NCBI GenBank assembly: GCA_964586765.1 | Contig: CAZPHN010000004.1 | Coordinates: 1-64,000 of the forward strand | DNA length: 64,000 bases | Direction: 5' to 3' | DNA from: UBA3263 sp964586765 | Lineage (GTDB): Bacteria > Bacteroidota > Bacteroidia > Bacteroidales > Muribaculaceae | Shown: piece by piece, positions 16,702 to 25,398 of the stretch | Numbering within the stretch: position 1 is the stretch's first letter | Layout: each line of letters begins with the position of its first letter | The notes under the pieces: generated by a model | The model's database searches: none | The model's input: only the letters and a program-made list of their open reading frames with translations | Told to the model about the DNA's origin: nothing | Made by a program: the position numbers and the translations under genes

Positions 16702-17919
16702 TTATTCGTAGCGGAGGGCTTCGATGGGGTCGAGGTTAGCGGCTTTCTGGGCGGGATACCAGCCGAAGAAGACGCCGGTGATGGTGCAGACGGCAAACGA
16801 GAGGATTACAGAATAGGCTTGGATGTAGACGGGCCAGTGGGCTATCACGTTGACAAGCCATGAGGCAAGCACGCCGACAAGTATGCCTATGATGCCGCCG
16901 CTGACGCTTATGATTATAGCCTCGATGAGAAACTGCGAAAGTATATCGATTCCGCGTGCGCCGATGGACATGCGCAGACCTATTTCGCGTGTGCGCTCCG
17001 TAACGGACACGTACATTATGTTCATGATGCCTATGCCGCCCACAAGGAGTGAAATTCCGGCGATGCATGCCAGCAGCACGGTCATCATGTCGCTGGTCGA
17101 GTTCATCATCTCGCTCAATTCCTGCTGGGAGCGTATTTCGAAGTCATTGTCGGCGTCGGCTTTCAGGCGGTGATTTTCGCGTAGGGAAGAGGTTATGTTT
17201 TCGATTGTCTCTTCGGTTTGTGATTCATCGGTTGCGCTCGCAAAGATTCCCTGAATGTAGTCGATGGCGAGAATACGTTTCATGACGGTAGTGTACGGAG
17301 CAAGAACAACGTCGTCCTGATCCATACCCATGGAGTTCGTACCCTTGGACTCAAGAACGCCTATTACGGTCATAGGAATCTTGCCGAATCGGATTACGCG
17401 CCCTATAGGATCTTCGCCGTTGGGGAAAAGGTTATCAACTACGGTTTTTCCGAGAATACATACTTTTGCTGCTGATTTTATGTCTTGTTCGGTAAACATT
17501 GCGCCATCTTTTACCTTAAACTTGCGTATTTCGAGGTAATCGGGCGTAATTCCGTAAACCGTCGACGGATAGTTGTTATTGCCGTTGACAAGCTGACCGC
17601 CTGAGGTTACCGACGGAGATATTGCCGCTACTCCGGGGAGTTCCCTGATAGTTTCGACATCACTGACAGTGAGTGTCTGCATGTCATCGGCACTCTGGCG
17701 AACACCTCCGCGCTGCATATTTCCGGGATGAATCATAATCATGTTAGACCCCATTTCGGAAATCTGAGCCTTGATGCTGTTCTTTGAGCCCTGACCGATG
17801 GCAAGCATTGTGATTACCGACGCTACGCCGATAATAATGCCGAGCATTGTAAGGAAACAGCGAAGTTTGTTATTGTTGAGTGCTTTGAGTGCTATTTTGA
17901 GAAGATTGACAATATTCAT
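16702..17919 (-). CDS. MacB-like ABC transporter permease
   Basis: 405 residues with the MacB/FtsX layout: N-terminal helix (FLTMLGIIIGVASVITMLAIG, about 22-42), a periplasmic domain of about 230 residues, then three helices near the C-terminus with GGIGIMNIMYVSVTERTREIGLRMSIGA. In tripartite MacAB-TolC-type pumps this subunit drives export of macrolides, peptides or lipoproteins from the periplasm. Its start overlaps the stop of the ATPase gene by one base. The ATPase domain is a separate protein, unlike E. coli MacB. Confidence 0.88.
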   Translation of the reverse strand: MNIVNLLKIALKALNNNKLRCFLTMLGIIIGVASVITMLAIGQGSKNSIKAQISEMGSNMIMIHPGNMQRGGVRQSADDMQTLTVSDVETIRELPGVAAISPSVTSGGQLVNGNNNYPSTVYGITPDYLEIRKFKVKDGAMFTEQDIKSAAKVCILGKTVVDNLFPNGEDPIGRVIRFGKIPMTVIGVLESKGTNSMGMDQDDVVLAPYTTVMKRILAIDYIQGIFASATDESQTEETIENITSSLRENHRLKADADNDFEIRSQQELSEMMNSTSDMMTVLLACIAGISLLVGGIGIMNIMYVSVTERTREIGLRMSIGARGIDILSQFLIEAIIISVSGGIIGILVGVLASWLVNVIAHWPVYIQAYSVILSFAVCTITGVFFGWYPAQKAANLDPIEALRYE

Positions 17920-18680
17920 CAGTCAGGGTCGGTTGGTAATTTTTCAAAAGCCTCGCGGGCAGATGCCGGTGAGGGGTTGAGAGTGTCAGAAATGATGTGA
18001 CCGTCGCGGAGCACTATGTTTCGCGATGAGTATTCCGCCAGTTCGGGGTTATGGGTAACGAAGATAATCGTGCGACCGCGCGCGTGCAGCTCCTGAAAGA
18101 GAGTCAGGATGCTGAATGATGTGCGTGTATCAAGATTACCCGTAGCCTCGTCGGCAAGGATTATCACCGGGTCGTTGACCAGAGCGCGCGCAATCGCCAC
18201 ACGCTGCTGCTGACCGCCTGACATCTGGTTACTCTTGTGGTTCAGGCGTTCGCTGAGCCCTACGGCTTCGAGGGCGGAGATTGCGCGTTCGCGACGCTCC
18301 TTTGCCGAAACCTGAGAGTTATAAAGCAGGGGCAGCTCCACGTTCTCAATGGCGGTGGTTTTAGGCAGAAGGTTATAGTTTTGGAAAACGAATCCAATCT
18401 TGCGGTTGCGCGTTATGGCGCGTTGATTTTTTGACATGGAGCGTACTGAAACTCCGTCAAGAAGGTAGTCGCCCGATGTGGGAGTGTCAAGACACCCGAG
18501 AATGTTGAGTAGCGTCGATTTTCCGGAGCCTGATGTGCCCATGATGGTCACGAATTCACCCTGACGGATGGAGAAGGAGACCCCTCGAAGGGCTTTGACC
18601 TTTTCGCCGCCAACAATGAACTCCCGCCGTAGTTCTTCAATCCGTATTATATCCTTCATGTGAAAAAAACGGGTATACAA
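17919..18680 (-). CDS. MacB/LolD-type ABC transporter ATPase
   Basis: The conserved protein begins at MKDIIRIEELRREF (ATG at 18659); the longer frame adds seven residues with no family support. Walker A GTSGSGKSTL, signature MSGGQQQRVAIARAL, Walker B VIILADEAT and switch His in VTHNPE are all intact. It powers the permease encoded directly downstream and lies 2 bases (ORF end) after the adaptor gene, in a four-gene operon 21132-16702. Confidence 0.9.
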   Translation of the reverse strand: MYTRFFHMKDIIRIEELRREFIVGGEKVKALRGVSFSIRQGEFVTIMGTSGSGKSTLLNILGCLDTPTSGDYLLDGVSVRSMSKNQRAITRNRKIGFVFQNYNLLPKTTAIENVELPLLYNSQVSAKERRERAISALEAVGLSERLNHKSNQMSGGQQQRVAIARALVNDPVIILADEATGNLDTRTSFSILTLFQELHARGRTIIFVTHNPELAEYSSRNIVLRDGHIISDTLNPSPASAREAFEKLPTDPD

Positions 18681-18682
18681 CT

Positions 18683-19816
18683 TTATTTTTTGTTCTTTCT
18701 GCCCGGAGGTTGGGGCGCGAACGGACTCATTTCTCCCTGTGCGGGCATTCCGCCGGGAGCTGCCTGAGAATATCCTACCGCCACTCGGGTACCTTCAGTC
18801 AGCCCTGAGATGATTTCGGTTTTTATGCCGTTGCTTTGACCTATGGTCACTTCGACGGGACTGATAGAGTCACCTTTGGCAACCCATACGATACGCCGGT
18901 CTTTTCCGTCGGGGCGCGGTGCGGTTTTGCCGTCGGTGGGTTCAAAGGCAAAGGCTTTTGCCGGAAGGAACAGGATATTTTCCTCGCGGAGAACGTAGAT
19001 GGTAAGGTTTGCGGTCAGTCCGGGTATGAGCTTATGGTCGGGATTCTTAGTCGCTACCACTACCTCATACGTAACCACGTTGCTCTCCGTTGTGGGGTTG
19101 AGACGGACCTGAGTGACACTGCCGTCAAACAGTTCATCGGGATATGCGTCGACAGAGAATGTTACGGGTTGACCTACTTTCACTCTGCCTATGTCGGCTT
19201 CATCCACATTGCCTATTACCTGCATATTGTCGAGGTCGGCAATAGTGTACAGGTTTGCTACGTTCATGTTCGAAACCACGGTCTGACCTACCTCTACGTC
19301 GCGCGAAATCACAATGCCGTCAATCGGCGAGTAAATTTCGGCGTAGTTGAGGTTCTTGGCGGCACGCACGCGATCAGCTTTCGCTTTGTCGAAGGCAGTT
19401 TTTGATACCTGAAGCTCCTTTTGTGAGGTCTGAAACTCATAGTCGCTTATGAGTTTTTTCTCATGGAGAGCCTTGTCACGCTCAAAGTTTGTCAGATTGT
19501 ACTCATAGGTAAGACGGGCGGACTCCACGTTAGCTTCCGCGCTGGTCAGTTCGCTCTGGAGCAGCGTCTTTTCGATTTCAGCAATTAGTTCGCCTTTATG
19601 GACCACAGAGTTATAGTCGACATAGAGCTTGTCAACGATGCCGGTCACCTGAGTGCCGACGTCGACCTGAGTGACGGACTCGATGGTGCCGGTGGCTGTG
19701 ACTGTTTCGGTCAGTTCTCCGCGCTCGGCAGTTACCGTTTCGAGGCTTACGGTTTCTTTCTTGCCACACGACGACACACAGGCGAGAATCGCGGCGGCGA
19801 AAATCAGTTTTTTCAT
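18683..19816 (-). CDS. Periplasmic adaptor lipoprotein (MacA/HlyD family)
   Basis: 377 residues. Lipoprotein signal with lipobox VSSC (Cys about 17). Order of parts: biotinyl-lipoyl-like half (VTATGTIESVTQVDVGTQVTGIVDKL), a coiled-coil hairpin (about 85-155), second lipoyl half (IYSPIDGIVISRDVEVGQTV) and beta-barrel and membrane-proximal domains (VNPTTESNVVTYEVVV-like segment, about 240). It links the ABC permease to the TolC-like channel. ATG overlaps the stop of the channel gene by 4 bases. The Pro/Gly-rich and basic tail (PQPPGRKNKK) is not conserved in the family. Confidence 0.88.
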   Translation of the reverse strand: MKKLIFAAAILACVSSCGKKETVSLETVTAERGELTETVTATGTIESVTQVDVGTQVTGIVDKLYVDYNSVVHKGELIAEIEKTLLQSELTSAEANVESARLTYEYNLTNFERDKALHEKKLISDYEFQTSQKELQVSKTAFDKAKADRVRAAKNLNYAEIYSPIDGIVISRDVEVGQTVVSNMNVANLYTIADLDNMQVIGNVDEADIGRVKVGQPVTFSVDAYPDELFDGSVTQVRLNPTTESNVVTYEVVVATKNPDHKLIPGLTANLTIYVLREENILFLPAKAFAFEPTDGKTAPRPDGKDRRIVWVAKGDSISPVEVTIGQSNGIKTEIISGLTEGTRVAVGYSQAAPGGMPAQGEMSPFAPQPPGRKNKK

Positions 19817-21132
19817 ATATTTACGGTTGCGGTGCGATAAAATTCAATCATTTTCATTCCTAAAAGTGCCATAAACTTCGACTGAAGCAGCGAATGTTGC
19901 GCTTCAATAAGCGAATTATGCGCAGTAAGGAGTTCAATCGGGTTTACGTAGCCTACGGCAAATTTTTCATTGGCGAGCTCGTCGGCAAGGCGTGCGGCGT
20001 CAAGCTGACTTTGGGCGGCAAGAAAGCGCGAGCGCGCCGCCTCGGTGTCGACATAGGCGTTTTCAACGAGTTGAGCCAGTTCCGTACGCCGTTTGTCAAT
20101 GTCAAGTCCGGCGTCAAGTTGAGCCACTTTTGCGCGGGCTACCGCAGCTTTGGTCCTGCGGTTGTCAAGAATAGGGATGGAGAGCGTCAGCCCCACCTGC
20201 TCGTTGAGGCGTCGCTTCATGGAGTTGCCGAAGGACTCGCCCGGAGCGTTATATCCGGTGCCAACTCCGGCGGTAAGACGCAGGTTGGGCATTTGTCCGG
20301 CGCGCGCAATCGCGACGTCAAGTTCCGATGCCGATGCCTCAACTTCTAATCCTCTGATTTGAAGGTCGGTCTGGATGGCAAGAAGATAGCTCTCATCCAT
20401 TGCGGGGAGCGGAGCCATAATTGTGGCAGAGTCCAAGCTGACGGCTGCGGGAACAATTTCCGCGTCAATTCCAAGCTCAAGCAGTTGTTTCAGTTCCAGA
20501 AGGCGGGTGCGGTATGTACCGCGCGCGTTGACAAGCGAATAGCTGTCCTGTTCCGCCTGCGAGCGGAGCTGGGCATACTCTACGCGTGAAAGCTTTCCCG
20601 AGTCCATGAGACGCTCGGCGCGATCTGCCTGCGCCTGACTGAGCTTTACAGCCTCCTCATATATTCCGATGCTTTCCTGCGCATACAGAATGTTGAGGTA
20701 GACCTGAAGCAGGACAGTTTCGATGGAGCGCATTAGCGCACCGGAGTTGAGGCGCGCCTGTTCGGTCCGGAGACGGTTCTGCTTGATGGAATTTTCGCGC
20801 TCGCCGCCGTTCCATATGGTCCACGCTGCGTTGAGCCCGTAGGAACTCGAATATGAATTTTTTGGCGAGTCGCCCCACGGATAGTTGGTAAATCCATGGG
20901 TTGTGGCGAAATCGAGCGACGGTTGCCACTGCCCTTGTGACTCGCTCAGGTTTGCCTCGGCGGTCTGCTCGGAGAGTCTGGACTTCAACAGGCTGATGTT
21001 ATGCTCGCGCGCATAATCTACGCAGTCCGAAAACGTCCACTCCCCGGCCATCGCGGTCGAGGAGCAGAGCAGTATTGCCACACAAATGAATAGCTGTTTC
21101 ATAAAACACTGTATTTCTATTATCCGGCGCAA
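19813..21132 (-). CDS. TolC-family outer-membrane channel
   Basis: The probable start is the ATG at 21102 (MKQLFICVAILLCSSTAMAG, a clean signal peptide), giving about 429 residues; the track start adds ten residues. Long alternating helices such as ETVLLQVYLNILYAQESIGIYEEAVKLSQAQADRAERLMDSGKLSRVEYAQL and a second matching half (LAQLVENAYVDTEAARSRF…) are the OEP/TolC duplication. First gene of the export operon, divergent from a LytS/LytTR pair that may regulate it. Confidence 0.88.
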   Translation of the reverse strand: MRRIIEIQCFMKQLFICVAILLCSSTAMAGEWTFSDCVDYAREHNISLLKSRLSEQTAEANLSESQGQWQPSLDFATTHGFTNYPWGDSPKNSYSSSYGLNAAWTIWNGGERENSIKQNRLRTEQARLNSGALMRSIETVLLQVYLNILYAQESIGIYEEAVKLSQAQADRAERLMDSGKLSRVEYAQLRSQAEQDSYSLVNARGTYRTRLLELKQLLELGIDAEIVPAAVSLDSATIMAPLPAMDESYLLAIQTDLQIRGLEVEASASELDVAIARAGQMPNLRLTAGVGTGYNAPGESFGNSMKRRLNEQVGLTLSIPILDNRRTKAAVARAKVAQLDAGLDIDKRRTELAQLVENAYVDTEAARSRFLAAQSQLDAARLADELANEKFAVGYVNPIELLTAHNSLIEAQHSLLQSKFMALLGMKMIEFYRTATVNI

Positions 21133-21251
21133 AAGTAGACAATACCTTATTTAAAATTCAAAAAAATTCAACGAAATGCCCCGTTTATTCAACGAAAAGA
21201 TACTGATTTTTGAAAAACCGGATAAGAGTGGTTTCCGAATGAAAATTTATG

Positions 21252-21259
21252 TAACTTTG
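21252..21259 (+). promoter_or_regulatory. -7 element of the two-component operon
   Basis: TAACTTTG, a full TAnnTTTG match, ends 4 bases before the ATG at 21264, so transcription would start at or next to the start codon (leaderless mRNA). Confidence 0.6.
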
Positions 21260-21263
21260 CGCA

Positions 21264-22367
21264 ATGAAAGATAAAGTTCTTAGCGGATTGAAGATTAAAG
21301 AGCGGCGCACGGAGACGTTTGTCTATGTCTGTTTGTGGCTCGGAGCCATCGGGCTATATCTGTTGGATATAATGCGGACGCGCGCGCAGTTGTCCGAGCC
21401 ATTGGTCGACGGTGCGGTTCTATGTCGCGTAGCGGGAACGCTGCTCCCTTTTTTTGTGCTTTTTCTGGTCAATAACTATCTGCTTATTCCGCGATATCTG
21501 CTTCGCAACCGTATCAAGGTTTATTTCAGCGTGACTGTTTTAGCAGTAGTCATTCTCTGGGTATGGCAGTATTATGATTTTGTAAGCCATGCGCGGCAAT
21601 TTCCACGACCGTTACATCATCCTGAGGTTCATCCGCTGTTGCCGCTCCCGCTTTTTCTTGATTTCACTTATGCCCTCTTGGTGATCGGAGCGAACATGGC
21701 GGTCGCGCTTATGTTTCAGCGTTTCGATGACAAACTTGAGCGCGAAAGTCTGATGAAAAGTAATGCGGAAAGCCGACTTACCTACCTGAAAGCGCAGATA
21801 AATCCTCATTTCTATATGAATATGCTTAATAATATTCACGGGATGATTGAGATTAATCCGGAGCGTGCGCAGTCAATGGTTATCGATATGTCTAATCTGA
21901 TGCGTTATACTCTGTATGACAGTTCCAGACCGCGCATTCCGTTGACCGATGAGGTAGCTTTTCTGCGCAATTATCTTCACCTAATGCGCCAGCGTTACCC
22001 GGAAAACCGCGTTGCTATCAATATTGACTTTCCTTCCGAGACGGAAATGAGAGGAATAACGCTGCCGCCGCTGCTCTTCCTCGTGTTTATTGAGAACGCA
22101 TTCAAGCATGGTGTCAGCTATCGTGAGGCTTCGTTTGTCGATGTCAGACTTGAGGTCGGAGCGGGAGAATTGACATTCATATGCGAGAATTCCGACCATT
22201 CCGTCCCCAATTCCGGACATGAGGGTATTGGTCTTTACAATATCTCGCAGCGTCTACATCTCCTTTATGGCAACCACGCCACGCTGAAAATAACGAAAAC
22301 AGACCGTAAATATTCGGTAAAACTTAGAATTCCTACCGCTGATGAAGCTGCGAACACTGATAATTGA
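21264..22367 (+). CDS. LytS-type sensor histidine kinase
   Basis: 367 residues. Four N-terminal membrane helices (about 23-40, 52-75, 84-105, 130-155), then the His_kinase domain of the LytS/YehU group: phosphoacceptor His in INPHFYMNMLNNIHG (about 178-192) and a reduced ATPase domain with PPLLFLVFIENAFKHGVSY (N box) and GIGLYNISQRLHLLYG (G box). No separate sensor domain is seen, so the signal is probably perceived in or at the membrane. It overlaps the response regulator gene by 26 bases. Confidence 0.9.
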   Translation: MKDKVLSGLKIKERRTETFVYVCLWLGAIGLYLLDIMRTRAQLSEPLVDGAVLCRVAGTLLPFFVLFLVNNYLLIPRYLLRNRIKVYFSVTVLAVVILWVWQYYDFVSHARQFPRPLHHPEVHPLLPLPLFLDFTYALLVIGANMAVALMFQRFDDKLERESLMKSNAESRLTYLKAQINPHFYMNMLNNIHGMIEINPERAQSMVIDMSNLMRYTLYDSSRPRIPLTDEVAFLRNYLHLMRQRYPENRVAINIDFPSETEMRGITLPPLLFLVFIENAFKHGVSYREASFVDVRLEVGAGELTFICENSDHSVPNSGHEGIGLYNISQRLHLLYGNHATLKITKTDRKYSVKLRIPTADEAANTDN

Positions 22368-23046
22368 TGATGAGCCTATTGCGCTTGAAAAATTGCGCAA
22401 TTATGTGACCAAAACGCCGTTTTTGGAACTCGTCGGCGAGTGTCAGAACGGATTTGACGCCATTGACTTTCTTGCTCAGGCTGAGGCTGATTTGATAATC
22501 ACCGATATCAATATGCCTGACCTGAACGGACTGGAGTTTGTCAGGGCGTTGCCGTCGCCCCCGGCGGTAATTTTTACTACTGCCTATTCTCAGTATGCGG
22601 TAGATAGTTACCGCGTTTCGGCTCTTGACTATCTGCTTAAGCCATATGACTATGCCGACTTCCATCGGGCGGTCAGTAAGGCTCTGGAGCGCGGTCGGCG
22701 TACTCCAGCCCAGCCGCAGCAAAGTCAGTCCATATTCGTTAAGGTTGACTATCGCTATGTGCGCGTCGACCTTGCCGACATTCAGTATATAAAAGGTTAT
22801 GGCGAGTATCTGCAGATTTATTTGCGCGACTCTGATGCCCCTCTGCTTACTCTCAGCTCCTTTGCCGCCATCATGGAGCGACTGACGCCGGATTTCCTGC
22901 AGGTCCACCGCAGTTACATAGTCAACATGAACCATGTCGCGCAGATTGAGCGCAACCGCCTTGTCATTGCCCCCGAAACCTACATCCCCGTGAGCGACAG
23001 CTACAAACCCGCCCTCCTCGCCAAAATCGCCGGTCCCCAGCCCTAA
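22342..23046 (+). CDS. LytTR-family response regulator
   Basis: 234 residues. Receiver domain with acidic pair IIDDEP, phosphoacceptor Asp in IITDINMPDLNG and Lys in LLKPYDYADF; then a LytTR DNA-binding domain (about 130-230) with VDYRYVRVDLADIQYIKGYGEYLQI and the FLQVHRSYIVNM motif. Partner of the overlapping kinase gene. The divergent ABC export operon is a plausible target by neighbourhood, which is common for this gene arrangement. Confidence 0.92.
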   Translation: MKLRTLIIDDEPIALEKLRNYVTKTPFLELVGECQNGFDAIDFLAQAEADLIITDINMPDLNGLEFVRALPSPPAVIFTTAYSQYAVDSYRVSALDYLLKPYDYADFHRAVSKALERGRRTPAQPQQSQSIFVKVDYRYVRVDLADIQYIKGYGEYLQIYLRDSDAPLLTLSSFAAIMERLTPDFLQVHRSYIVNMNHVAQIERNRLVIAPETYIPVSDSYKPALLAKIAGPQP

Positions 23047-23092
23047 TCACCACATATTTTTATTGGGTATATTTATTTCGCGATTTTTTTCG

Positions 23093-23100
23093 TAAATTTG
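23093..23100 (+). promoter_or_regulatory. -7 element of the small lipoprotein gene
   Basis: TAAATTTG, full match, 12 bases before the ATG at 23113; predicts a leader of about 8 bases. No -33 box at the usual distance. Confidence 0.5.
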
Positions 23101-23112
23101 CGCAAAAAGAGG

Positions 23113-23454
23113 ATGAAGAAAATTTTATTTTTTATATTGTCTTTGTTTGTCTTTGTCTCATGTGGGAAAGATGAACCGTGGTCTCCTAACGATGATTTAA
23201 AAGATTTTTTATTAAAAAATCCTTATGGGGTCGTTTTTGAGAATGCAACCTGTGATGATCTATTCATCAAGTGTGACAAGCTATCCGCCAATATAATTGT
23301 AGTCAAATCTGGGGCTATTTCTGACTCATATCATTCTTCTGAACCGGGTGTCATAATAGAGTACAGCGGGGAAGGAACCTATTGGACTAAGAAAACTAAG
23401 TATATTTTTTTGGAAAAGGACAAAATTACCAATGTCACATTATCATATCCTTAA
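23113..23454 (+). CDS. Small lipoprotein of unknown function
   Basis: 113 residues from the ATG at 23113, preferred over the TTG at 23098 because the TTG lies in the promoter box and the ATG opens a lipoprotein signal (MKKILFFILSLFVFVSCGK, lipobox VFVSC). The mature part (about 95 residues) has no domain I recognise and no repeats; two Cys residues lie close together in FENATCDDLFIKCDKL. AT-rich relative to the genes on its left. It stands alone. Confidence 0.6.
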   Translation: MKKILFFILSLFVFVSCGKDEPWSPNDDLKDFLLKNPYGVVFENATCDDLFIKCDKLSANIIVVKSGAISDSYHSSEPGVIIEYSGEGTYWTKKTKYIFLEKDKITNVTLSYP

Positions 23455-23485
23455 AGTTTAGGTCGGGGCTTTTATGTCTTGAAAC

Positions 23486-24514
23486 TTAGGTAGTCGAAAT
23501 TTTCCTAAAACGCATCTGTAAGTATTCCAAACGTTCAATTAGTGCTTCAAACGGCAGCTTTTCACCATAAATCATGGATGTTTTCATAGTTTCATAGTCA
23601 AGCCGCATTTTATCTCGTAATTCTCCTTCTGGACAAAATGTAATGGTAGCAGGATGATTGAGGTCATAATTTACACCTCCGACATGATAGAATCGCTGGC
23701 GATGCGTTATGATTTCTTGATAAAGATCCATGTCAGCAAGGGCAGCATTCGCAAAAGATGTATCCATCAATCTCTCTAAATCGTAGAGGTGACGGCTCAT
23801 ACGGTCTGTACGAGGAGAACGACGCTGATACTCCTCGTTGAGCAGGAAGGCTTTCTCAAGAAATGTACGTGTCGGCGTTATGGTTGGTATCTCGGCAAAT
23901 GTTTCATCATCAATCTCCGGGAAAGCGTCACCGACGAGTGAGGAGATTAGCTTAACCTCATAGGGCTCTTTCATCGAGAGGCAACTTATTTCAATCTTTA
24001 CCACGGGACGAACGTATGCATCAGACTTTACATTGACCGGATAATGAATCTCAATTACTACCGGGTCACTGTCATGATCAATTGGTGAACCATCCGTCTT
24101 TTTTGTTATAGCTTCTACGATACATTCGCTTAAACCAACTTCGATAAGTTTCGATTTTAACTCATCGGTAAACTCTCCATGAATATAATCGCGGTTTGCA
24201 ATGCGCAGCTTTTTGACTTGATTGTTGGTCTCAGCTTTAGCACAATCCTTGCCATGTTCGTTGAGGTAGAAGTCACGATAAAGTGCAATGTCGATATCTT
24301 CTGAGAAACGGTCTATAAGGTTCCATCCTTTACTGAGACTTGTTCCACCTTTGAAAAACATATATTTTGCAGGCGAAAGGGTGAAAAGGACTTTTAGAAT
24401 GGCGGTAACCCACCAATCCTTCTCGACCGCTCCCTCGCTTATATCTTTATGTTGGGCAACAGAGGAAGCGGTTATTTGAATTTCATCTGTAATTGCATCA
24501 ATCCACTTGCTCAT
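23486..24514 (-). CDS. AbiEii/AbiGii-type nucleotidyltransferase toxin
   Basis: 342 residues. Nucleotidyltransferase core near the N-terminus: FFKGGTSLSKGW (about 53-64) followed by RFSEDIDIALYR with the Asp-x-Asp metal site. The C-terminal helical part has RTFLEKAFLLNEEYQRR and DRMSRHLYDLERLM, motifs shared by the AbiEii family. In type IV toxin-antitoxin systems this protein is thought to transfer nucleotides to RNA and stop growth during phage infection. It overlaps the antitoxin-like gene by 17 bases. Confidence 0.85.
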   Translation of the reverse strand: MSKWIDAITDEIQITASSVAQHKDISEGAVEKDWWVTAILKVLFTLSPAKYMFFKGGTSLSKGWNLIDRFSEDIDIALYRDFYLNEHGKDCAKAETNNQVKKLRIANRDYIHGEFTDELKSKLIEVGLSECIVEAITKKTDGSPIDHDSDPVVIEIHYPVNVKSDAYVRPVVKIEISCLSMKEPYEVKLISSLVGDAFPEIDDETFAEIPTITPTRTFLEKAFLLNEEYQRRSPRTDRMSRHLYDLERLMDTSFANAALADMDLYQEIITHRQRFYHVGGVNYDLNHPATITFCPEGELRDKMRLDYETMKTSMIYGEKLPFEALIERLEYLQMRFRKISTT

Positions 24515-25115
24515 TATTTCTAATTCTTTGTTTAGTGTTTATAATAATTTTACGAATCCAGATAGGAGCAAGTTTAATATCGCCCTCCCATGTTGCTTCC
24601 TCCGGATTATTTTTTAGCACACCATAAACGGTAGCAAGAGTATCATCCGTCACATTATCTTTACCAATAGATTTAAGCGCAAGTACCAAAATAGGCATTG
24701 TTTTTCCTTTGTAAGAAAAATTTGTTGGGACTCCATATTTAAATGTTAGTGTACGGTTGCCAATCTTCAGTTTTCGCGATGCACCATTGGTTATATACAC
24801 GGCATTCATGGGCACCTGAGTCGAAAAGCCAAGATAGTTTTCGGCAACCGGACCGCATGGTAATATTTTAGCATGGTCGCGTTTCGCAATTATCTCCGCT
24901 ATTTCGTATAATGAAGGCATAATAGGTCCGAATCTTGTTATTTTAGGTTTCAAATAGATGCCTTGAGATACTCTAATTAACATTCCTTCTTTGACTAACT
25001 GACCTAATACATTAGATGCGTATTGGACATCTATGGGCAAGAAGCTATCCGGCAGGAAGATTGTACCCTTCTTGCTTCGATTAATTTTGGATATTATGGC
25101 TTTCTTTTGTTCCAT
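24498..25115 (-). CDS. AbiEi-like antitoxin/regulator (DUF6088-like)
   Basis: 205 residues. N-terminal winged-helix-like part (VLGQLVKEGMLIRVSQGIYLKPKITRFG, about 36-63) typical of AbiEi and related regulators, then a domain with ENYLGFSTQVPMNAVYITNG common to DUF6088 proteins. First gene of a two-gene unit with the AbiEii toxin; AbiEi proteins neutralise the toxin without direct contact and repress their promoter. An inverted repeat between promoter and ATG (25129-25153) is a likely binding site. Confidence 0.75.
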   Translation of the reverse strand: MEQKKAIISKINRSKKGTIFLPDSFLPIDVQYASNVLGQLVKEGMLIRVSQGIYLKPKITRFGPIMPSLYEIAEIIAKRDHAKILPCGPVAENYLGFSTQVPMNAVYITNGASRKLKIGNRTLTFKYGVPTNFSYKGKTMPILVLALKSIGKDNVTDDTLATVYGVLKNNPEEATWEGDIKLAPIWIRKIIINTKQRIRNNEQVD

Positions 25116-25128
25116 ATTGTTTGTATGG

Positions 25129-25153
25129 GTGAAAATATTATAAAAATTTTCAC
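25129..25153. promoter_or_regulatory. Inverted repeat, probable AbiEi operator
   Basis: GTGAAAAT and ATTTTCAC (8-base perfect arms) are separated by 9 bases and lie between the promoter and the ATG at 25115. AbiEi regulators bind inverted repeats in their own promoter region. Confidence 0.55.
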
Positions 25154-25165
25154 TTTTCAGTAGTG

Positions 25166-25197
25166 CAAATTTAGTATATTATTTCCAATTAAACAAG
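25166..25197 (-). promoter_or_regulatory. Promoter of the AbiE-type operon
   Basis: On the minus strand CTTG (25197-25194), 20 bases, TAAATTTG (25173-25166). Start point is expected near 25160, just upstream of the inverted repeat. Confidence 0.6.
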
Positions 25198-25272
25198 TAT
25201 TTACTGGTAAATATAGTAATTGTTACATGACTGTATAACTAAGGATGTGATTTTACATTCAGCGAACCTTTA

Positions 25273-25303
25273 TTGCATAATTAAGGAAGTTTAATTATTT
25301 TTG
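25273..25303 (+). promoter_or_regulatory. Promoter of the secreted-protein operon
   Basis: TTG (25273-25275), 20 bases, TATTTTTG (25296-25303). Transcription from about 25308 would give a leader of about 90 bases that holds the stem at 25325-25378. Confidence 0.6.
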
Positions 25304-25324
25304 CGGTATCTATTCCGGCGGTTG

Positions 25325-25378
25325 ATGGGGGTCTCGCCGGCGGAGTATATCAATTACACAATTATGCAGACCCCCCAT
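25325..25378 (+). promoter_or_regulatory. Leader stem-loop before the 25399 gene
   Basis: ATGGGGGTCT (25325-25334) can pair with AGACCCCCCAT (25368-25378), closing a 33-base loop that holds the GC-rich CGCCGGCGG. It ends 20 bases before the ATG. It has no T tract, so control of translation or mRNA stability is more likely than termination. The rest of the 283-base gap (25116-25398) holds only the two promoters and the operator listed here. Confidence 0.5.
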
Positions 25379-25398
25379 AACCTAAATCTAACATCATC

